Below are positions 60,687 to 64,000 of a stretch of DNA of 64,000 nucleotides, piece after piece; position 1 is the stretch's first letter; each line of letters opens with the position of its first letter. The notes beneath the pieces are model-generated. The model did not search any database. It had not been told where the DNA came from and was given only the letters and a program-made list of their open reading frames with translations. Location of the stretch: NCBI GenBank assembly GCA_964587655.1, contig CAZPMT010000007.1, positions 29,369 to 93,368 of the forward strand. Reading direction: 5' to 3'. This DNA is from CAZPMT01 sp964587655. GTDB taxonomy: Bacteria; Hydrogenedentota; Hydrogenedentia; Hydrogenedentales; SLHB01. Position numbers and translations under genes: made by a program.

Positions 60687-61513
60687 AAAGGAACTTCAAG
60701 CGCTCTATTGTCGACGGCTTCTTTCAGCCCGCCCAGGGTGAAGGTTCCCTCCGCATTCCTGCGAGTGTACGCGAGTCTCAAGGCTGGTGCGCATTGAAAC
60801 CACTTGCCCGGGTGATTCTGCTCGAAATGCTGGACGTGTATTTTCGCGCGAGTGGTTGGGAGAAGCGCGCGGGCCCGATCGCGCGCGATGGCTTCTACTT
60901 CGCATGGTCTCAATGTCGAGAGAGCATAAGCGAGAACGCTTTTCTTGCGGCGCGTAAAGAAATCCTTCGTGTGGGCTTCTTCACGTCGCCCATAGAACGC
61001 ACACTTGGTGGGGCAATGCTCTTCATGCCGTCCGCCACGTGGCGAAAGTACAGATTTACTGAGAGCGAACGGAAGCGGATCGAGGCTGCGCGGATTTCCA
61101 AGGCAAGTCAGGTAGCTCAGCACAGGGATCGGCGCCGGAAGTTTCTCAAAACAAAAACACCCTCAAGAAATGAGGGTGCCATCACCTCAAAACGTGAGGG
61201 TGTTCACGCCAAGAAACGCCCGAACACCCTCAAGAAATGCGGTGATCCTTCCACCGAAAAGCCCCCGAACACCCTCAAGAAATGCGGTGATCTACTACTC
61301 CAGTGTGAGCGGTGTTCTCCAGATGCTCCTGCACGGGCAGAGAAACTCAATCAGGTGCGCGAGCGGGTCCGTTTGAGACTACTCGAGCCAGTCCCCGAAG
61401 AAAAGGCGTCCCTTGTGTGGCCGCAACCGGACCTGTTGCTCTTGAAGGTTTCGCACCTTAAGAACCGACTTCGCATGTTGACGCCCCGACATCCGGAGGG
61501 CGCCCATGCATAG
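60683..61513 (+). CDS. hypothetical basic protein with iteron-like repeats in its gene
   Basis: A 276-residue basic protein. The first 130 residues are folded in character (SLRIPASVRESQGWCALKPLARVILLEMLDVYF, AARKEILRVGFFTS) and may form a winged-helix replication or relaxase-accessory domain. The second half is low complexity with RPNTLKKCGD and PPNTLKKCGD, encoded by near-identical DNA repeats. No family is recognised. The position after the excisionase-like genes fits a replication or mobilisation gene. Confidence 0.55.
   Translation: MKRNFKRSIVDGFFQPAQGEGSLRIPASVRESQGWCALKPLARVILLEMLDVYFRASGWEKRAGPIARDGFYFAWSQCRESISENAFLAARKEILRVGFFTSPIERTLGGAMLFMPSATWRKYRFTESERKRIEAARISKASQVAQHRDRRRKFLKTKTPSRNEGAITSKREGVHAKKRPNTLKKCGDPSTEKPPNTLKKCGDLLLQCERCSPDAPARAEKLNQVRERVRLRLLEPVPEEKASLVWPQPDLLLLKVSHLKNRLRMLTPRHPEGAHA
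61156..61284 (+). repeat. three iteron-like direct repeats
   Basis: AACACCCTCAAGAAATG occurs at 61156-61172, 61223-61239 and 61268-61284. The first copy extends to a hairpin CACCCTCA-AGAAA-TGAGGGTG, and a related hairpin CACCTC..GTGAGGGTG follows at about 61183-61202. Confidence 0.65.
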
Positions 61514-61627
61514 CCAGCGCCGGAAACAACTCGAACGCGCGGCGGCCCGCGCCACACATCTTGTCAACGGACACGTCTTATCTCAGACGCCCAAGTGGGC
61601 CGACTTCGTCCGATGCCCGATACGGAA

Positions 61628-62783
61628 TCAGTTCTTGCTCTCTTCAAGCCGCATGTCTTCAAAGCCTTTTCGCTTCGCCACCGCACGCCAGTCGAAAGTA
61701 GCGTTACTCGTTCCGCCGCCCAACTCATGCACGGTGAAGGATGTAGCGTCCTTGGACACGTAGACCCCGGAGCAATCATCCGTCAGGGTAACGAATACCT
61801 TGATGGGATGGGTGTCGTCGATGGTTACGGTTTCCAAGAACACAGGATCCAGTTCAACTGTGGTCTCTCCCGCTACAAGCTGGCCACTGCCAAAGTCCTC
61901 AAACCAGACTTCGGAAGATTCCTGCGCGTACGTGAATCGCTTTCCATAGCTTGTTGTATCTACGACAGCGTTTTTCGTCCCGGTCGCCATGAACGTACCC
62001 TTCACAAACATACCGGGATTGAAATCTGAGAGACCTTGAGAGCCTGCATAGACTGCCGACACAAGCGAGTTGGAACTGTAGAAAGCGGCAGCGAAGTTTC
62101 CAGAGCCACCCATAGCGCAGAGAGCCGGTCCCTGTCCTGTATTGGTGAGCCACAGTAAAGGAGTCCAAAGGTCAGAACCAGAACTCCATGTCACGTTTTC
62201 GGGGACCAGCAAACCGCCCGCTGGACCTTGGGGGCCTATCGCACCGACATCGCCCGTATCGCCCTTTGGACCTCCGGGACCTGTTGCTCCGACATCGCCC
62301 GTCAGACCTTGCGGACCTCCGGNNNNNNNNNNNNNNNNNNNNNNNNNNNNNNNNNNNNNNNNNNNNNNNNNNNNNNNNNNNNNNNNNNNNNNNNNNNNNN
62401 NNNNNNNNNNNNNNNNNNNNNNTATCGCCCGTCAGACCTTGAGGACCTTGGGGGCCTGTAGCACCGACATCGCCCGTATCGCCCTTCAGACCTTGCGGAC
62501 CTCCGGGACCTGTCGCTCCGACATCTCCCGTATCGCCCTTCAGACCTTGCGGACCTTGGGAGCCTGTCGCACCGGCAGCGCCCGTCAGACCTTGCGGACC
62601 TTGGGGACCCGGTTCGCCTGCGGCGCTGATTGTTACAACGCCGGTCCCTGTGGTTGGCTCCACCGTGATATTGGCCCCCGCGTGAATAGCGGTAACGCCC
62701 GTCTCTCCGTTGGTCGTAGGACAACCCAAGAAAGCCACGGGAAGAAACAGAACTGCAAACAAGAATCTCGCCTTGTCCCGCAT
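61628..62783 (-). CDS. collagen-like lipoprotein (spans an assembly gap)
   Basis: Minus strand, start at 62783 after a GAGGAGGGGAG ribosome site. The N-terminus is a lipoprotein signal (FLFAVLFLPVAFLGC, cysteine at 21). From about residue 55 there are Gly-X-Y collagen repeats (GPQGPQGLTGAAGATG, GLKGDTGDVGATG). The repeats meet 100 Ns at 62323-62422 and resume in frame on the other side. From about 62217 down to 61628 comes a 195-residue globular domain (VPENVTWSSGSDLWTPLLW to DWRAVAKRKGFEDMRLEE). The repeat number is unknown because the gap is of unknown size. Likely a surface stalk protein. Confidence 0.85.
62323..62422. other. assembly gap (100 Ns)
   Basis: One hundred Ns inside the Gly-X-Y repeat of the collagen-like gene. 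The round number means a scaffold gap of unknown true length, caused by the repeat. Confidence 0.98.
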
Positions 62784-63222
62784 GATACTCCCCTCCTCAG
62801 TTGTAGGTTAAGAGATTATCCCTTCGTCCCACGCGAACGAGTCTAATGCGGAAATCACAAAAATGTCAAGGTCCCTCAAGAATGTCGATAAGCGTCCGGG
62901 GTTGACGGAGCAGAATGTGGCTTGGTCCGAGATTCCAGGCGTAATAAACTTCAAGAACCCACAACACGGACACAGGCCCTCGGTAGATAGTATGGAAACG
63001 GCGACCGGTCCCAAAAAGGACAAAAGGCAACCCGCGTATCCTGTAAACAAAAGATATTTCCTGCTAGAATCAATAAAAGATGCCAATGCCGCGAGGTGAA
63101 GGGCATTCTTGCATGCATGCATTTTTGGCGGGCGTTTCCTTCTCTAAGCCGGGCGGGGTATCTGCGGAGGGGCCTCGGCACTTGGCGGTTCCTCTGCCGG
63201 AGTGATAAAACGGAGACGAAAT
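62784..63222. other. intergenic stretch within the integrated element
   Basis: Mostly featureless. An unproven 78-codon plus-strand frame (62863-63099) starts without a good ribosome site. A TG-C-TAGAAT extended -10-like box lies at 63062-63070 and could serve the small gene at 63223. Confidence 0.4.
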
Positions 63223-63420
63223 ATGACACGAGCAAGAGCGGAAGTGAAGCCCCTTATCCAGAGCGCGATCTACTGGAACGACATGCACAGGGCTGTGGCG
63301 TTCGAGGTAGGCGAGGGGAACTTGTCCCAAGGCGTGCGCGCGCTTACCGAGTGGTACAGCAAAGCGAAGGAGGAACATGAGCGCAAGCAAGCGGGACACG
63401 AGCTACAATCTCATCAGTGA
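63223..63420 (+). CDS. small hypothetical protein
   Basis: A 65-residue charged helical protein (MTRARAEVKPLIQSAIYWND, then GEGNLSQGVRALTEWYSKAKEEHERKQ). GGAGA eight bases before the ATG supports translation. The size and charge suit a small regulator of a mobile element, but no family is recognised. Confidence 0.5.
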   Translation: MTRARAEVKPLIQSAIYWNDMHRAVAFEVGEGNLSQGVRALTEWYSKAKEEHERKQAGHELQSHQ

Positions 63421-63561
63421 GCCGCGCCGTGTTGTCCCAGTTCCGTTGTGGAACACAGCGCGGGGACTATCCTCGCAGAATGGTAAGCCCATTTTGCGTG
63501 CCGTTCGGAAAGAGGGTACTCCCGCCTGTGGCCGCTGTGTTCGGGTGTGACGGGTAGGGTA

Positions 63562-63590
63562 TTGACATAGAGGGAGATGGGCGGTAGCAT
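63562..63590 (+). promoter_or_regulatory. promoter of the terminal lipoprotein gene
   Basis: TTGACA at 63562-63567, 17-base spacer, TAGCAT at 63585-63590. The predicted start lies about 25 bases before the ATG, with GGGGGAG in between. Confidence 0.65.
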
Positions 63591-63620
63591 ACGCTCAAAC
63601 GAAATGGGGGAGACCAGCAA

Positions 63621-63965
63621 ATGATCAGTTGCCGGTACAGAAGAGCAACCCTTGCGGTCTTGTTGTGCTTTCTCTTGTCTTCGTGCGCTACCACCAAGCT
63701 GACCGCCATCAAAGACCCTTCGGTTTCTCCGCGCGTTTATCACAACATCCTCGTAGCCGCCCCATTCCCAGACCTTGAGTCCCGGCAGACCGCAGAAGGA
63801 GTATTCGTCGCGAGACTGTCGGAATCAGGAGTCGGCGCGCACCCGTCGCTCTCCGTTCTGTTTCCAGGCAAGGAGTACACTGCCGAGGAATACGCGAAGC
63901 TGGTTCTTGATTCGGGCGCTGATGCAATGCTTGTTGTCGTTCTTAAACCTGAGTCTTCATTTTAG
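63621..63965 (+). CDS. hypothetical lipoprotein
   Basis: A 114-residue lipoprotein: signal ATLAVLLCFLLSSC (lipid cysteine at 22) then a small alpha/beta domain (RVYHNILVAAPFPDLESRQTAEGVFVARLSESGVGAHPSLSVLFPGKEYTAEEYAKLVLDSGADAMLVVVL). The closing LVLDSGADAMLVVVL strand resembles lipoproteins in which a second half-domain follows, so the TAG at 63963 may cut it short. A good promoter precedes it. It is the last gene seen before the window ends. Confidence 0.65.
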   Translation: MISCRYRRATLAVLLCFLLSSCATTKLTAIKDPSVSPRVYHNILVAAPFPDLESRQTAEGVFVARLSESGVGAHPSLSVLFPGKEYTAEEYAKLVLDSGADAMLVVVLKPESSF

Positions 63966-64000
63966 TCTTTTCTTGGGTTTGTAAGTCAAGTCTTTGTTTT

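Noticed and set aside
62863..63099. A 78-codon plus-strand frame next to the collagen-like gene
   Set aside because: There is no convincing ribosome site, no family, and a competing minus-strand frame over the same bases. Kept only as a note.
1..64000. CRISPR arrays, rRNA genes, or intact prophage structural genes
   Set aside because: No regular repeat-spacer array, no rRNA-like sequence and no capsid, terminase or tail genes were seen. The right-end element shows only integration, regulation and surface-protein genes so far.

Overview
The window reads as a chromosomal segment of an uncultured, GC-rich, Gram-negative bacterium. Outer-membrane style lipoproteins, Tat signals, several PQQ-like beta-propeller proteins and secreted glycoside hydrolases of DUF6259 and GH95 type fit the PVC/planctomycete neighbourhood or Hydrogenedentota. 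That placement is inference from gene content only; there is no rRNA gene here. A run of 100 Ns at 62323-62422 shows it is an assembled scaffold.

Layout. 1-6777 is a plus-strand housekeeping block: the 3' part of ptsI, then dxr, rseP, lysC and pyk. 6828-10625 is a minus-strand restriction-modification locus (cytosine methyltransferase, restriction endonuclease, Vsr). Its endonuclease is split by a 1284-bp ISAzo13-type element. 10721-20098 holds unlinked metabolic genes: CorA, an FAH-family enzyme, two methyltransferases, a PqaA-like hydrolase, an enoyl-CoA hydratase, a TIM-barrel protein and an RlmD/RumA-type RNA methyltransferase. 20269-23301 is a sugar ABC importer lacking its ATPase, followed by a small gene, an MFS carrier and ilvB.

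27133-31129 carries two PQQ-like propeller proteins and a Tat-exported NHL-like protein. A UPF0175 antitoxin with a wrecked toxin follows. 31568-45567 is a tightly packed plus-strand cluster, mostly with overlapping genes: NapG-like Tat ferredoxin, NapH-like polyferredoxin, membrane-anchored propeller, NuoE-NuoF fusion, a 2Fe-2S/GltD-like flavoprotein lacking its NAD(P) lobe, a glycosyltransferase, a second anchored propeller, and an ABC ATPase with a giant FtsX-type permease. No known terminal reductase or hydrogenase is present. I consider this the best candidate for an undescribed electron-transfer system: NADH input in the cytoplasm and ferredoxin output across the membrane.

45568-57108 is a polysaccharide-degradation region: two DUF6259 paralogues, a GH5-like enzyme and a GH95-like enzyme. 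It is scarred by transposase remnants, gene fragments (YhiN, DinB, GT28), a dispersed 24-26 bp repeat that supplies stop codons, and a 48-bp duplicated gene junction. 57129 to the right edge is an integrated element. It starts with the 3' half of a tRNA-Val gene, then a tyrosine integrase with a clean promoter, an ORF6N protein, an excisionase-like protein, a repeat-bearing gene, a collagen-like lipoprotein and a second lipoprotein. The intact tRNA and the far end should lie beyond base 64000.

Several families of short palindromic repeats are scattered between, and in two cases inside, the genes. Many promoters have an extended -10 (TGnTATnnT).
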